64,000 nucleotides of DNA from Pseudomonas nabeulensis (GTDB lineage Bacteria > Pseudomonadota > Gammaproteobacteria > Pseudomonadales > Pseudomonadaceae). A program made the position numbers and the translations under genes. Of the stretch, positions 31,529 through 46,919 are shown piece after piece. Position 1 is the stretch's first letter; every line of letters starts with the position of its first letter. The notes below the pieces were generated by a model that worked only from the letters and a program-made list of their open reading frames with translations, ran no database searches and was not told where the DNA came from. The DNA lies in assembly GCF_004682045.1 (NCBI RefSeq), contig NZ_QUZT01000016.1, forward strand, positions 42,232 through 106,231, given 5' to 3'.

Positions 31529-32839
31529 ATGAAGCCAACGCTGTCCGCCAGAGTTCTGCAAAATCTCAACCCGTGGCGCAACGCCCCCACCTGGCATATC
31601 GCCTTCTCCGGCGGTCTTGACTCCACTGTCCTGCTGCACCTTCTCGCCCACACCGAATACCTTCCGCGCCTGCGCGCCATCCATATCCACCACGGTCTGC
31701 AACCTGCCGCCGACACCTGGCCCGCCCATTGCCAGTCGATTTGCGACCGCCTGGGCGTACCCCTGCGCATCATGCGTGTCCACGTCCAGCCCGGCGCCAG
31801 CCTTGAGCGTGCCGCCCGTGACGCACGTTATCAGGCGTTTGCCGAGGTGACCGGGGCAGGGGAGGTCTTGCTGACGGGCCAGCATCGCGACGATCAAGCC
31901 GAAACCCTGCTGTTTCGCCTGCTGCGTGGAGCGGGAGTGCGTGGGCTGGCCGCAATGCCCGCTCATCGTCCATTGGCGGGCGGCCATCTGGTGCGGCCGT
32001 TGCTGGAGGTCTCGCGTGCTGAGTTGGAGGCTTACGCTCAGGCGCATCAGCTCAAGTGGATCGAAGATCCATCCAATGCCGATCCGCACTATTCCCGTAA
32101 TTACCTGCGCCATCGCGTGCTGCCGGTTCTGACGGATCGTTGGCCACAGGCTGTCTCCAGCCTGTCCCGTGCCGCCGAGCATTTGGGGGAGGCCCAGGGG
32201 CTGTTGGACGAGTTGGCGGAGATTGACCTGCGCGCGGCTGATCAGCCTTCCTGCTTTCCCTGGCTGCATTTGCCATCCTTGGCTCTAGCGCCATTGCTTG
32301 AACTTTCCGACACCCGCCAGCGCAATGCCCTGCGTCACTGGTTGACGCCGCTCACACGTCTACCCGACAGCGACCACTGGGCCAGTTGGCATTCCCTGCG
32401 TGACGCCAAGAGCGATGCGCAACCCCTGTGGCGCCTGGCTGACGGCGAACTGCACCGCTGCGGCGAGCGCATCTGGTGGGTGCCCGCCGCTTGTTCGGAA
32501 TTTTCCCACGCAACGCTGAGCTGGCCTCATCCGCAAAACCCACTAGAGTTACCCGGCAATGGGCGGCTCGCGCTAACCGGCGAGATCCCCGCAGGCCCCT
32601 TGGAAATCCGTTATCGCCAGGGGGGGGAAATCATCGAAGTGCCCGGTCGGGGCCGGCGTGATTTGAAGCGACTGCTGAATGAGTGCGGATTGCCGCGCTT
32701 CGTGCGTGGCAGATTGCCGCTGCTGTATCGAGGCGACCAGCTGTTGGCTGTCCCAACCCTGGCCGGGCTATGGGCCAACCCGGCGGATGACTGGCAATTA
32801 CATTGGATGCCACAGACGTGCGATCAAGGTTTGAGCTGA
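31529..32839 (+). CDS. tilS: tRNA(Ile)-lysidine synthase
   Basis: 436-residue PP-loop ATPase attaching lysine to C34 of the tRNA-Ile CAU anticodon. The PP-loop IAFSGGLDSTVLLHLLA is near residue 30, and GQHRDDQAETLLFRLLRGAG and LLEVSRAELEAYAQ follow. The C-terminal domain (RYRQGGEIIEVPGRGRRDLKRLL) is the tRNA-recognition part of the long form. I prefer the ATG at 31529 (GGGAATGTGAG upstream) over ATGs at 31511 and 31481. Its stop region contains the apparent pyrG promoter. Confidence 0.94.
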   Translation: MKPTLSARVLQNLNPWRNAPTWHIAFSGGLDSTVLLHLLAHTEYLPRLRAIHIHHGLQPAADTWPAHCQSICDRLGVPLRIMRVHVQPGASLERAARDARYQAFAEVTGAGEVLLTGQHRDDQAETLLFRLLRGAGVRGLAAMPAHRPLAGGHLVRPLLEVSRAELEAYAQAHQLKWIEDPSNADPHYSRNYLRHRVLPVLTDRWPQAVSSLSRAAEHLGEAQGLLDELAEIDLRAADQPSCFPWLHLPSLALAPLLELSDTRQRNALRHWLTPLTRLPDSDHWASWHSLRDAKSDAQPLWRLADGELHRCGERIWWVPAACSEFSHATLSWPHPQNPLELPGNGRLALTGEIPAGPLEIRYRQGGEIIEVPGRGRRDLKRLLNECGLPRFVRGRLPLLYRGDQLLAVPTLAGLWANPADDWQLHWMPQTCDQGLS

Positions 32840-32859
32840 TAGAGCCTTTCCGGTAGACT
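32831..32859 (+). promoter_or_regulatory. probable sigma-70 promoter of pyrG
   Basis: TTGAGC (32831-32836) and TAGACT (32854-32859) are separated by exactly 17 nt. The -35 box overlaps the last codons of tilS. Transcription would begin near 32866. Confidence 0.65.
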
Positions 32860-32865
32860 ACGCTC

Positions 32866-35595
<2,730 letters not shown>

Positions 35596-35650
35596 GCGAC
35601 GTTTCTCCGGTAGAATTTCCCACGCTTTATGCTCAGGCCCCCGGGCCTGA

Positions 35651-37042
<1,392 letters not shown>

Positions 37043-37123
37043 GCTGTAGATGGTAAAAAGTCGGCGGATTGCGTCGGAAAGTTCACGACAGAGTGAATTT
37101 CGACGCTAATCTGATGGCTAACA

Positions 37124-37155
37124 AGCACAAGCCTGGTTCTTCCAGGCTTCGTGCT
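37124..37155 (+). terminator. stem-loop in the eno-ftsB gap
   Basis: An 8-bp inner stem (aagcctgg / ccaggctt, 5-nt loop) is extended by outer agcac / gtgct pairs. No T-run follows directly, so it could be a weak terminator or an RNA-processing or stability element for eno mRNA. Confidence 0.5.
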
Positions 37156-37213
37156 ATCAGTTGCTTCAAAAGTTTTGCATGGCTGTCTTTTTTCACTGGA
37201 TACCCGATATTCG

Positions 37214-37492
37214 ATGCGCAGTCCCAATTGGTTGTTCCTCGTCTTGCTCTTGTTGCTGGCTGGCCTGCAGTACCGCCTATGGGTGGGTAATGGCAGCTTT
37301 GCGCAGGTAAAAGACCTGACGCAGCAAATTGCCGAGCAGCACGCCGAAAACGAGCGCCTGCTGGAGCGCAACCGCGTCCTTGACGCCGAAGTGCTTGAGC
37401 TGAAAAAAGGTACGGAGACCGTCGAAGAGCGGGCTCGCCATGAGTTGGGCATGGTCAAGGAGGGCGAGACCCTCTACCAGTTGGCCCAATGA
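37214..37492 (+). CDS. ftsB: cell division protein FtsB
   Basis: 92-residue bitopic inner-membrane protein of the FtsQLB complex. A short N-terminus is followed by one hydrophobic helix (WLFLVLLLLLAGLQYRLWV, residues 5-23) and a periplasmic coiled coil (about 30-75; QQIAEQHAENERLLERNRVL). The ATG at 37214 is chosen because it leaves the usual five-residue cytoplasmic end. The stop overlaps ispD by 4 nt (ATGA). Confidence 0.95.
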   Translation: MRSPNWLFLVLLLLLAGLQYRLWVGNGSFAQVKDLTQQIAEQHAENERLLERNRVLDAEVLELKKGTETVEERARHELGMVKEGETLYQLAQ

Positions 37493-38196
37493 GTAACCGT
37501 TTGCCGGCCTTCTGGGCCGTGATTCCTGCCGCGGGCGTCGGTGCCCGTATGGCTGCGGACCGTCCCAAGCAATACCTGCAACTGGGCGGGCGCACTATTC
37601 TCGAACACAGCCTTGGCTGTTTTCTCGACCACCCCTGCCTCAAGGGGCTGGTGGTCAGTCTTGCTGTCGATGATCCTTACTGGCCCGGCTTGGCCTGTGC
37701 CGGCGACCCGCGTATCCAGCGTGCGGACGGTGGCTCGGAGCGCTCTGGCTCGGTGCTCAATGCGCTGTTGCACCTGAATGCCTTGGGCGCCAGTGATGAT
37801 GACTGGGTATTGGTGCACGACGCTGCGCGACCGAACCTGAGCCGCGATGATCTCGACAAATTATTAAGCGAACTGGCCGATGATCCCGTCGGTGGCCTGC
37901 TGGCCGTGCCGGCTCGCGACACCCTCAAGCGCGTCGACAAACACGGGCGCGTGGTAGAGACCGTTGACCGCAGTCTCATCTGGCAAGCCTATACCCCGCA
38001 GATGTTCCGCCTTGGCGCGTTACACCGTGCGTTGGCCGACAGCCTGGTGGCCGATGCGGTGATCACCGATGAGGCCTCGGCCATGGAATGGTCCGGCCAG
38101 GCGCCGCGCCTGATCGAAGGGCGCTCGGATAACATCAAGGTGACCCGGCCGGAGGATTTGGAGTGGTTGCGGTTGCGGTGGGCTAACCGTAGGTAG
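37489..38196 (+). CDS. ispD: 2-C-methyl-D-erythritol 4-phosphate cytidylyltransferase
   Basis: 235-residue MEP-pathway enzyme using CTP. The nucleotide-binding FWAVIPAAGVGARMAADRPKQY opens the protein; DDDWVLVHDAARPNLS and AVPARDTLKRV follow. In many proteobacteria ispF comes directly next. Here a repeat pair and a formaldehyde-detoxification module lie between ispD and ispF. Confidence 0.96.
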   Translation: MSNRLPAFWAVIPAAGVGARMAADRPKQYLQLGGRTILEHSLGCFLDHPCLKGLVVSLAVDDPYWPGLACAGDPRIQRADGGSERSGSVLNALLHLNALGASDDDWVLVHDAARPNLSRDDLDKLLSELADDPVGGLLAVPARDTLKRVDKHGRVVETVDRSLIWQAYTPQMFRLGALHRALADSLVADAVITDEASAMEWSGQAPRLIEGRSDNIKVTRPEDLEWLRLRWANRR

Positions 38197-38218
38197 TTAC
38201 CGAGACCGTGTCGACCCT

Positions 38219-38290
38219 ATCGGGGGCAAGCCCCCTCCCACCCTTGAATCCGTTCACAGATCAAAATGTGGGAGGGGGCTTGCCCCCGAT
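38219..38290. repeat. REP pair in reversed (outward) order
   Basis: The same 24-nt REP arm occurs twice, but the order is swapped: the atcggggg... arm is first (38219-38241) and the tgtgggagg... arm second (38267-38290), separated by about 25 nt. All other copies have the opposite order. It lies between the convergent 3' ends of ispD and the LysR gene. Confidence 0.9.
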
Positions 38291-38315
38291 GAGGCCCACC
38301 CAGACACCGAAATAA

Positions 38316-39212
38316 TCACCTGCTGTACTCCGGCCTCCCAGCCAACCCTTCCTTCAAGAAATCCACCAACTTCCTCACCTTCGGCGACAAATGCCGCTGC
38401 TGCGGATACAACGCCCATACCGCCGTATTTGGTGGCTGGTGCGCCTCCAGCAACGACACCAGCGCGCCGCTGTGCAAATGCTCCAGCACGTAATAGTCCG
38501 GCAACTGGCACAACCCCACCCCCTGCAACGCCGCATCCAGCACCGCCTGCCCACTGTTGCAGCGCCAGTTTCCCTGTACCCGTTGGGAAAATTCGCGCCC
38601 GTCCTGGGCCAGTTGCCAGATATCCGAGTTACCGATCAGGCAGTTATGCCGACTCAATTCCGACAAACTGTGTGGCCGACCGTACCGCGCCAGGTAGGAC
38701 GGTGACGCGCACAGATACATGCGGCGTGGCGCCAGGCGGCTGGCGACCATGCGCGAATCCTGCAAGCGCCCGAGGCGGATCGCCAGGTCGAGGCCTTCGT
38801 GCACCAAGTCCAACTGACGGTTGCTCAGTTCGATGTCTACGCGCAGTTGCGGATATTGCCCCATGAAGCGCGTCACCAGCGGCACGATAAACCGCTCGCC
38901 ATAGGCCACGGCGCAGGTCATGCGCAACATGCCCTTGGGCTCACTGGCGAGGTCGCCCACCGCACGCAGCGCCTCTTCGCGGCCGTCCTGCAAGCGCTGG
39001 CAATGTTGAAGAAACGTCTGCCCGGCTTCGGTCAGTGTCACCTTGCGCGTACTGCGATACAGCAACCGCGTTTGCAAGCGTTCTTCCAGGCGCGCGACCT
39101 GCCGGCTGATATGGGACGACGACACGCCCAGGCGTTCAGCAGCTGCGGTGAATTGGCTGCATTCGGCCACCGCGACGAATTCATCGATGCCTTCCCAGCG
39201 GTTTTCCTGCAT
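38316..39212 (-). CDS. gfnR: LysR-family regulator, probably of formaldehyde detoxification
   Basis: 298 residues with an N-terminal winged helix-turn-helix (ECSQFTAAAERLGVSSSHISRQVARLEERL, about residues 15-45) and a C-terminal periplasmic-binding-protein-like effector domain (from about 90). It is divergent from frmA with a 109-nt gap. In P. aeruginosa the LysR gene in this position (PA3630) is GfnR, an activator of adhC and the esterase gene in response to formaldehyde; the symbol is given by synteny. Effector recognition cannot be judged from sequence. Confidence 0.8.
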   Translation of the reverse strand: MQENRWEGIDEFVAVAECSQFTAAAERLGVSSSHISRQVARLEERLQTRLLYRSTRKVTLTEAGQTFLQHCQRLQDGREEALRAVGDLASEPKGMLRMTCAVAYGERFIVPLVTRFMGQYPQLRVDIELSNRQLDLVHEGLDLAIRLGRLQDSRMVASRLAPRRMYLCASPSYLARYGRPHSLSELSRHNCLIGNSDIWQLAQDGREFSQRVQGNWRCNSGQAVLDAALQGVGLCQLPDYYVLEHLHSGALVSLLEAHQPPNTAVWALYPQQRHLSPKVRKLVDFLKEGLAGRPEYSR

Positions 39213-39256
39213 GACGATTATCCCTGTACAGCAATAAAGTTTTGCTTTTGCCTGGA

Positions 39257-39270
39257 TTATTAATCAATAA
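39257..39270. promoter_or_regulatory. AT-rich dyad in the gfnR-frmA divergent promoter
   Basis: TTATT-AATC-AATAA forms a short dyad 52 nt upstream of the frmA start, in a 109-nt AT-rich gap, where a LysR regulator would bind. Identity as the operator is an inference from position. Confidence 0.4.
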
Positions 39271-40434
<1,164 letters not shown>

Positions 40435-40442
40435 GGTCGGCC

Positions 40443-41288
40443 ATGAGTCTGGAAAACCTGTCGTGCCAGAAGAGCTTCGGCGGCTGGCATAAACGCTACA
40501 AGCATCATTCCGATGTGCTCGGTTGCGACATGACCTTCGCCGTCTACCTGCCGCCGCAAGCGGAGCAGGGCGGCAAGTTGCCGGTGCTGTACTGGCTGTC
40601 GGGCCTGACCTGCACCGATGAGAACTTCATGCAGAAGGCCGGCGCCCAGCGCATGGCCGCCGAGCTGGGGTTGATCATCGTTGCGCCGGACACCAGCCCG
40701 CGCGGCCCTGGTGTGCCGGGTGATCCGGACAACGCCTGGGACTTCGGCCTCGGTGCGGGTTTCTACCTGAATGCCACCCAGGAACCGTGGGCCAAGCACT
40801 ATCGGATGCATGACTACGTGGTGCAGGAATTGCCGGCATTGGTTGAAGCGCATTTCCCGGCTTCGGACAAGCGCGGGATCAGCGGCCATTCCATGGGCGG
40901 CCACGGTGCGTTGGTGTGTGCGTTGCGCAATCCTGGGCGTTACCTGTCGGTGTCGGCGTTTTCACCGATCAACAACCCGATGGATTGCCCCTGGGGCCAG
41001 AAAGCTTTCTCCCGTTACCTGGGCGAGGAGCGTTCGAAATGGCGCGAATGGGACGCCTGCGTGCTGATCAGTGAAGCCTCGGAAAAGCTGCCACTGCTGG
41101 TAGACCAGGGCGACCGCGATGATTTCCTGGCCGTGCAGCTCAAGCCAGAAGCCTTGCAGCAAGCAGCGAAGGCGGCGGGTCATCCATTGGAACTGCGCCT
41201 GCAGCCGGGTTATGACCACAGCTACTTCTTCATCGCCAGCTTCATCGAAGATCACTTGCGTCACCATGGCCGCGCTTTGCTCGGTTAA
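40443..41288 (+). CDS. frmB: S-formylglutathione hydrolase
   Basis: 281-residue alpha/beta-hydrolase (esterase D type; fghA) releasing formate and glutathione, the step after FrmA. The nucleophile elbow [11 protein letters not shown] holds the serine (about residue 148). The [21 protein letters not shown] segment and the C-terminal [20 protein letters not shown] with the catalytic His are typical. It is 8 nt downstream of frmA. Confidence 0.96.
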   Translation: MSLENLSCQKSFGGWHKRYKHHSDVLGCDMTFAVYLPPQAEQGGKLPVLYWLSGLTCTDENFMQKAGAQRMAAELGLIIVAPDTSPRGPGVPGDPDNAWDFGLGAGFYLNATQEPWAKHYRMHDYVVQELPALVEAHFPASDKRGISGHSMGGHGALVCALRNPGRYLSVSAFSPINNPMDCPWGQKAFSRYLGEERSKWREWDACVLISEASEKLPLLVDQGDRDDFLAVQLKPEALQQAAKAAGHPLELRLQPGYDHSYFFIASFIEDHLRHHGRALLG

Positions 41289-41312
41289 TGTGAGGCAAAA
41301 GTAGGTAGAATC

Positions 41313-41342
41313 ACGCCCTGAATTAAATCGGGGCGTTTTTTT
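41313..41342 (+). terminator. intrinsic terminator directly abutting the ispF start
   Basis: An 8-bp stem (acgccctg pairing with cggggcgt, one T-G wobble, 8-nt loop) is followed by an uninterrupted T-run that ends exactly at the ispF ATG (41343). It would end frmAB transcripts. A TAGAAT hexamer (41306-41311) just upstream could be the -10 of an ispF promoter. Confidence 0.85.
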
Positions 41343-41816
41343 ATGCGTATTGGCCACGGCTACGATGTGCACCGTTTCGCTGAAGGCGATTTCATCACCC
41401 TGGGCGGCGTGCGCATTGCGCATCACCATGGGTTGCTGGCTCATTCCGACGGCGACGTTGTGTTGCATGCCTTGAGCGATGCCTTGCTCGGCGCGGCGGC
41501 GTTGGGCGATATCGGCAAGCATTTTCCGGACACCGACCCGACCTTCAAGGGCGCGGACAGCCGGGTTTTGCTGCGCCATGTGGTCGGCCTGATCCATGCC
41601 AAGGGCTGGAAGGTCGGCAACGTCGATAACACCATCGTGGCCCAGGCGCCGAAAATGGCTCCCCATATCGAATCGATGCGCGCGCTGATTGCCGCGGATC
41701 TGCAGATTGAATTGGATCAAGTGAACGTGAAAGCCACCACCACCGAAAAACTCGGGTTTACCGGCCGCGAAGAGGGCATTGCGGTGCACTCCGTCGCGTT
41801 GTTGCTGCGCGCATGA
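41343..41816 (+). CDS. ispF: 2-C-methyl-D-erythritol 2,4-cyclodiphosphate synthase
   Basis: 157-residue trimeric MEP-pathway enzyme. The N-terminus [16 protein letters not shown] holds the zinc ligands Asp8 and His10. [18 protein letters not shown] and [18 protein letters not shown] are signatures. The start is fixed by the conserved [12 protein letters not shown], yet there is no ordinary ribosome site: seven T residues precede the ATG and only GGGGCG lies before them. The stop overlaps truD by 4 nt. Confidence 0.97.
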   Translation: MRIGHGYDVHRFAEGDFITLGGVRIAHHHGLLAHSDGDVVLHALSDALLGAAALGDIGKHFPDTDPTFKGADSRVLLRHVVGLIHAKGWKVGNVDNTIVAQAPKMAPHIESMRALIAADLQIELDQVNVKATTTEKLGFTGREEGIAVHSVALLLRA

Positions 41817-42858
41817 ACGACCTGCAACTGCTGGGCCCACGGGCCTACGGCGAGGCCTTGGGCAGCGCCGTACTGAAAGCCACGGCCGAAGACTTCCAGG
41901 TCGATGAAGTGCTGGATATCCCGCTGACCGGCGAGGGTGAACACCTGTGGCTGTGGGTGGAGAAGCGTGGGCTCAATACCGAGGAGGCCGCACGGCGTAT
42001 CGCCAAGGCTGCCGGCGTGCCATTGCGCACCGTCAGCTATGCCGGTCTCAAGGATCGCCAGGCGCTGACCCGCCAGTGGTTCAGCGTGCAACTGCCGGGC
42101 AAGGCCGATCCGGACATGAGCGCTGCGGAAAACGACACCCTCAAGATCCTCAAGACCGCCCGTCACAAGCGCAAATTGCAACGCGGTGCGCATTCGGCCA
42201 ATGGTTTCACCTTGCGCCTGACTCAGTTGGCCGGTGATACCGCCGCCATCGACGCGCGGTTGCAACTGATTGCACAGCACGGCATTCCCAATTACTTCGG
42301 CGCACAGCGTTTTGGCCACAACGGTGGCAACGTGGTTGACGCCCGCGAGTGGGCGGCCCGCAAGGCCTTGCCGGAGCAGCGCAATGTGCGTTCGCGCCTG
42401 CTGTCCACCGCCCGTAGCTTCTTGTTCAACAAAGTGCTGGCGGCACGGGTTGCCGATGGTTCGTGGCAGCGTGCCCAGGTCGGCGACCTGCTGGCGTTCA
42501 CCGACAGCCGCAGCTTTTTCCCGGCGGGAGAGGCTGAGTGCAGCGACCCGCGCCTGGCGATTCTGGACCTGCATCCGACCGGACCGCAGTGGGGCGAGGG
42601 CGACTCCCCGGCCAGCGGTGCAACCCATGAACTTGAACAAATGATCGCCGCCGGTGAAGCCGACCTGCGCGATTGGCTGGTGAATGCCGGCATGAGCCAG
42701 GAACGTCGCATTCTGCGACTGCCCATTGGCGGGTTGACGTGGCATTATCCCGGTCCTGACATTCTGCAATTGGAATTCGTCCTGCCGGCCGGATGCTTCG
42801 CCACTGTCTTGGTGCGCGAGCTTGTTGATCTGGTGCCGGTGGGGCAGACGGACAGCCC

Positions 42859-42871
<13 letters not shown>
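41813..42871 (+). CDS. truD: tRNA pseudouridine(13) synthase
   Basis: 352-residue TruD-family enzyme. The catalytic Asp is in [18 protein letters not shown] (about residue 80). The [15 protein letters not shown] insertion and the TRUD domain (about 155-305) are present. The start overlaps ispF (ATGA), and the end overlaps surE by 13 nt, an unusually long overlap for this operon. Confidence 0.96.
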
Positions 42872-44285
<1,414 letters not shown>

Positions 44286-44494
44286 TCATTTGTTCGCGGG
44301 CAGTGAATTCTGCTGGCGGGGATGTGTCTTACGGCGGGGTCCATGGAGTCAACATGATGGGGCGCCGGCATTAAACATGATGAATTTTTCGTTTCAGTCG
44401 TGTGCCGGTAAAAAGCCAATGCCCAGTTATACTTGCGTCATATTTCAGGCCTGATACAGGCATTCATGTTCAGCCACCACAAAGGGAGCGGCGG

Positions 44495-45331
44495 GTGAGT
44501 CTCACAGGTCTTGCGCAGCGTATGAGTAAAACAAGCTTTCAGCGACTGGTGCTTTGCCTTGTCTTGAGTTCCCTGTTGGCGGCCTGTTCCAGCACGTCGA
44601 GCAACGGTGCGCGGGTGGTTGACCGCAACAGTGCCGTCCCGCAAAAACCGACGGTGACCACCGGCCAATATGTGGTGCGCAAAGGCGATACGCTGTTCTC
44701 GATTGCCTTCCGTTACGGCTGGGATTACAAGGCGCTGGCTGCACGTAACAATATTCCCGTGCCTTATACGATCCATCCGGGTCAGACGATTCGCTTCGAC
44801 GGGCGCACCGGTTCAACACCGACTACGGTGGTGACAAACACGGCTTCTTCGCCCTCGTCTTCGAGCAAAACCACCATCATCACCAGGCCCGCAGGCACTG
44901 CCTCGCCAACGATTGCGAGCAAGCCGGCGCCGGCTCCTCTCCCTCCCGCAGGGCCCGCTCCGACGGGGTGGGGATGGCCCTCAAACGGAGTGTTGATTGG
45001 AAAATTCTCTTCAAACGGTAGTTTGAATAAAGGCATTGATATCGCCGGGGATTTGGGACAGCCTGTTTTAGCTGCGTCTGATGGGACAGTGGTGTACGCC
45101 GGGAGTGGTTTACGGGGCTACGGCGAGCTGGTCATCATCAAACACAGCGATACCTACGTCAGTGCTTACGGCCACAACCGTAGGCTGTTGGTTCGGGAGG
45201 GGCAGCAGGTCAAAGTCGGACAGACAATTGCCGAAATGGGGTCAACTGGTACAGACCGGGTGAAACTGCACTTTGAGATTCGCCGCCAGGGTAAACCTGT
45301 AGATCCGCTGCAATTCCTGCCCCGTCGTTGA
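44495..45331 (+). CDS. nlpD: lipoprotein NlpD, LysM and M23 domains
   Basis: 278-residue murein-hydrolase activator at the division site. The lipoprotein signal ends at SSLLAAC (Cys about 29). One LysM peptidoglycan-binding repeat (YVVRKGDTLFSIAFRYGWD, about 58-100) is followed by a Ser/Thr/Pro-rich linker (about 110-160) and a C-terminal LytM/M23 domain (GIDIAGDLGQPVLAASDGTVVY), which appears degenerate as usual for NlpD. I chose GTG 44495 with GGGAGCGG upstream; an ATG at 44402 would hide the signal peptide. In pseudomonads the main rpoS promoter lies inside this gene. Confidence 0.93.
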   Translation: MSLTGLAQRMSKTSFQRLVLCLVLSSLLAACSSTSSNGARVVDRNSAVPQKPTVTTGQYVVRKGDTLFSIAFRYGWDYKALAARNNIPVPYTIHPGQTIRFDGRTGSTPTTVVTNTASSPSSSSKTTIITRPAGTASPTIASKPAPAPLPPAGPAPTGWGWPSNGVLIGKFSSNGSLNKGIDIAGDLGQPVLAASDGTVVYAGSGLRGYGELVIIKHSDTYVSAYGHNRRLLVREGQQVKVGQTIAEMGSTGTDRVKLHFEIRRQGKPVDPLQFLPRR

Positions 45332-45340
45332 TGTGTTGCC

Positions 45341-45436
45341 AGCCTGTTCCCTCACGTAGAAGGAACAGGCTCGAGCGTTGCCAAGGATAAAGGCGTCGCT
45401 AGAGCTTGAGGTCGAACTCACCAAAGGACTATAACA
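45341..45436 (+). promoter_or_regulatory. rpoS leader with perfect hairpin and three AAGGA motifs
   Basis: A perfect 10-bp inverted repeat (agcctgttcc / ggaacaggct, loop 45351-45361) lies just after nlpD. AAGGA occurs at 45360-45364 (at the loop-stem junction), 45383-45387, and 45424-45428, the last being the rpoS ribosome site 8 nt before the ATG. These resemble RsmA/RsmE (CsrA) targets. Regulation is an inference. Confidence 0.55.
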
Positions 45437-46441
45437 ATGGCTCTCAGTAAAGAAGCGCCGGAGTTTGACATCGACGATGAGGTTCTCCTGATGGAGACCG
45501 GCATTGCTACGGAATCGATGTCGAATGAGGGACCTGCTGTACCTTCAGTTCGCACCAAATCCAAGAACTCCACCGCGTTAAAGCAACACAAGTACATTGA
45601 CTACACACGGGCGCTCGACGCGACCCAGTTGTACCTCAATGAAATCGGCTTTTCCCCTCTGCTTACCCCTGAAGAAGAAGTCCATTTTGCGCGCTTGTCG
45701 CAAAAGGGCGATCCGGCTGGGCGCAAGCGCATGATTGAAAGCAACCTGCGCCTGGTGGTGAAAATCGCCCGACGCTACGTCAATCGTGGGCTATCCCTGT
45801 TGGACCTGATCGAGGAGGGCAACCTGGGCTTGATCCGGGCGGTGGAGAAGTTCGACCCTGAGCGGGGCTTCCGCTTTTCGACCTACGCCACCTGGTGGAT
45901 CCGTCAAACCATCGAACGGGCGATCATGAATCAGACCCGCACGATCCGGTTGCCGATCCATGTGGTCAAGGAGCTCAACGTCTACCTGCGGGCGGCACGT
46001 GAGCTGACGCAAAAACTCGATCATGAACCTTCGCCCGAAGAAATCGCCAACCTGCTGGAAAAACCGGTGGGGGAGGTCAAGCGCATGCTTGGCCTAAACG
46101 AGCGAGTGTCTTCGGTCGACGTCTCGCTGGGTCCGGATTCGGATAAAACCCTGTTGGACACCCTGACGGATGATCGGCCTACAGATCCTTGCGAACTGTT
46201 GCAGGACGATGATCTTTCCCAAAGCATTGACCAGTGGCTGTCTGAGCTCACGGACAAGCAGCGCGAGGTGGTGATTCGCCGCTTCGGCCTGCGCGGCCAT
46301 GAGAGCAGTACCCTGGAGGACGTAGGCCTGGAGATCGGCCTGACCCGCGAGCGGGTGCGGCAGATCCAGGTGGAAGGGCTCAAGCGCTTGCGTGAGATCC
46401 TGGAGAAGAATGGCTTGTCGAGTGAGTCGTTGTTCCAATAA
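45437..46441 (+). CDS. rpoS: RNA polymerase sigma factor RpoS (sigma-38)
   Basis: 334-residue general-stress/stationary-phase sigma factor. Region 1.2 starts with [21 protein letters not shown]. Regions 2.1-2.4 contain [37 protein letters not shown] and [18 protein letters not shown]. Region 4.2 ends with [25 protein letters not shown]. Complete, with no frameshift. It sits after nlpD as in other gamma-proteobacteria. A REPIN begins 18 nt after the stop. Confidence 0.98.
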   Translation: MALSKEAPEFDIDDEVLLMETGIATESMSNEGPAVPSVRTKSKNSTALKQHKYIDYTRALDATQLYLNEIGFSPLLTPEEEVHFARLSQKGDPAGRKRMIESNLRLVVKIARRYVNRGLSLLDLIEEGNLGLIRAVEKFDPERGFRFSTYATWWIRQTIERAIMNQTRTIRLPIHVVKELNVYLRAARELTQKLDHEPSPEEIANLLEKPVGEVKRMLGLNERVSSVDVSLGPDSDKTLLDTLTDDRPTDPCELLQDDDLSQSIDQWLSELTDKQREVVIRRFGLRGHESSTLEDVGLEIGLTRERVRQIQVEGLKRLREILEKNGLSSESLFQ

Positions 46442-46459
46442 GAGCGGCGCAGTACAACA

Positions 46460-46548
46460 TGTGGGAGGGGGCTTGCCCCCGATGGCGGTGGTTCAGTCAA
46501 ACCTGTGTTGGCTGACACACTGCAATCGGGGGCAAGCCCCCTCCCACA
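46460..46548. repeat. REPIN-like palindromic repeat, copy 4
   Basis: Arms 46460-46483 and 46525-46548 match copy 1, lying 18 nt past the rpoS stop. No other terminator is visible for rpoS, so this palindrome may form the transcript end. Confidence 0.93.
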
Positions 46549-46573
46549 TTATTTTGTGCCTGGCATGTGCACT

Positions 46574-46653
46574 GATCGTTCCCACGCTCTGCGTGGGAAT
46601 GCCTCTTGTGACGCTCCGCGTCACGCTTTGGGACGCGGAGCGTGGGAACGATC
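46574..46653. repeat. second, unrelated compound palindrome
   Basis: An 80-nt element with outer inverted arms gatcgttcccacgct / agcgtgggaacgatc (46574-46588 and 46639-46653) enclosing internal palindromes (cccacgctctgcgtggg and a gacgctccgcgtc block). The sequence differs from the REPIN core. It resembles another dispersed pseudomonad repeat type and lies just beyond the csp terminator. Confidence 0.8.
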
Positions 46654-46657
46654 GGCA

Positions 46658-46690
46658 TAAAAAAACCCCGCTTTTGAGGGCGGGGTCTTT
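46658..46690 (-). terminator. intrinsic terminator of the cold-shock gene
   Basis: On the minus strand a 7-bp stem (accccgc / gcggggt) is followed by a T7 run. It begins about 20 nt after the csp stop codon (46710). Confidence 0.9.
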
Positions 46691-46709
46691 TCGACTAAGT
46701 CAGTACAAG

Positions 46710-46919
46710 TTAGATAACTTGAACTTCCTCAGCTTGCATGCCTTTCTGACCGCGGGTAGCGATGAAAGAAACCTGTTGGCCTTCTTTCAGGCTTTTGAAG
46801 CCGTCGGATTGGATAGCTTTGAAGTGAACGAACAGGTCGTCACCGGATTGTGGAGTGATGAAGCCGAAGCCTTTTTCATCGTTGAACCACTTAACGGTAC
46901 CAGTTTGGCGATTAGACAT
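46710..46919 (-). CDS. cold-shock domain protein (CspA family)
   Basis: 69-residue single OB-fold RNA/DNA chaperone. RNP1 appears as KGFGFI and RNP2 as LFVHF in the standard [17 protein letters not shown] and [11 protein letters not shown] contexts. AAGGAG lies 7 nt before the ATG. A leader of at least 100 nt without an ORF precedes it, as is usual for cold-shock genes. It ends in a strong intrinsic terminator. Pseudomonads carry several paralogues, so no symbol is given. Confidence 0.95.
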   Translation of the reverse strand: MSNRQTGTVKWFNDEKGFGFITPQSGDDLFVHFKAIQSDGFKSLKEGQQVSFIATRGQKGMQAEEVQVI

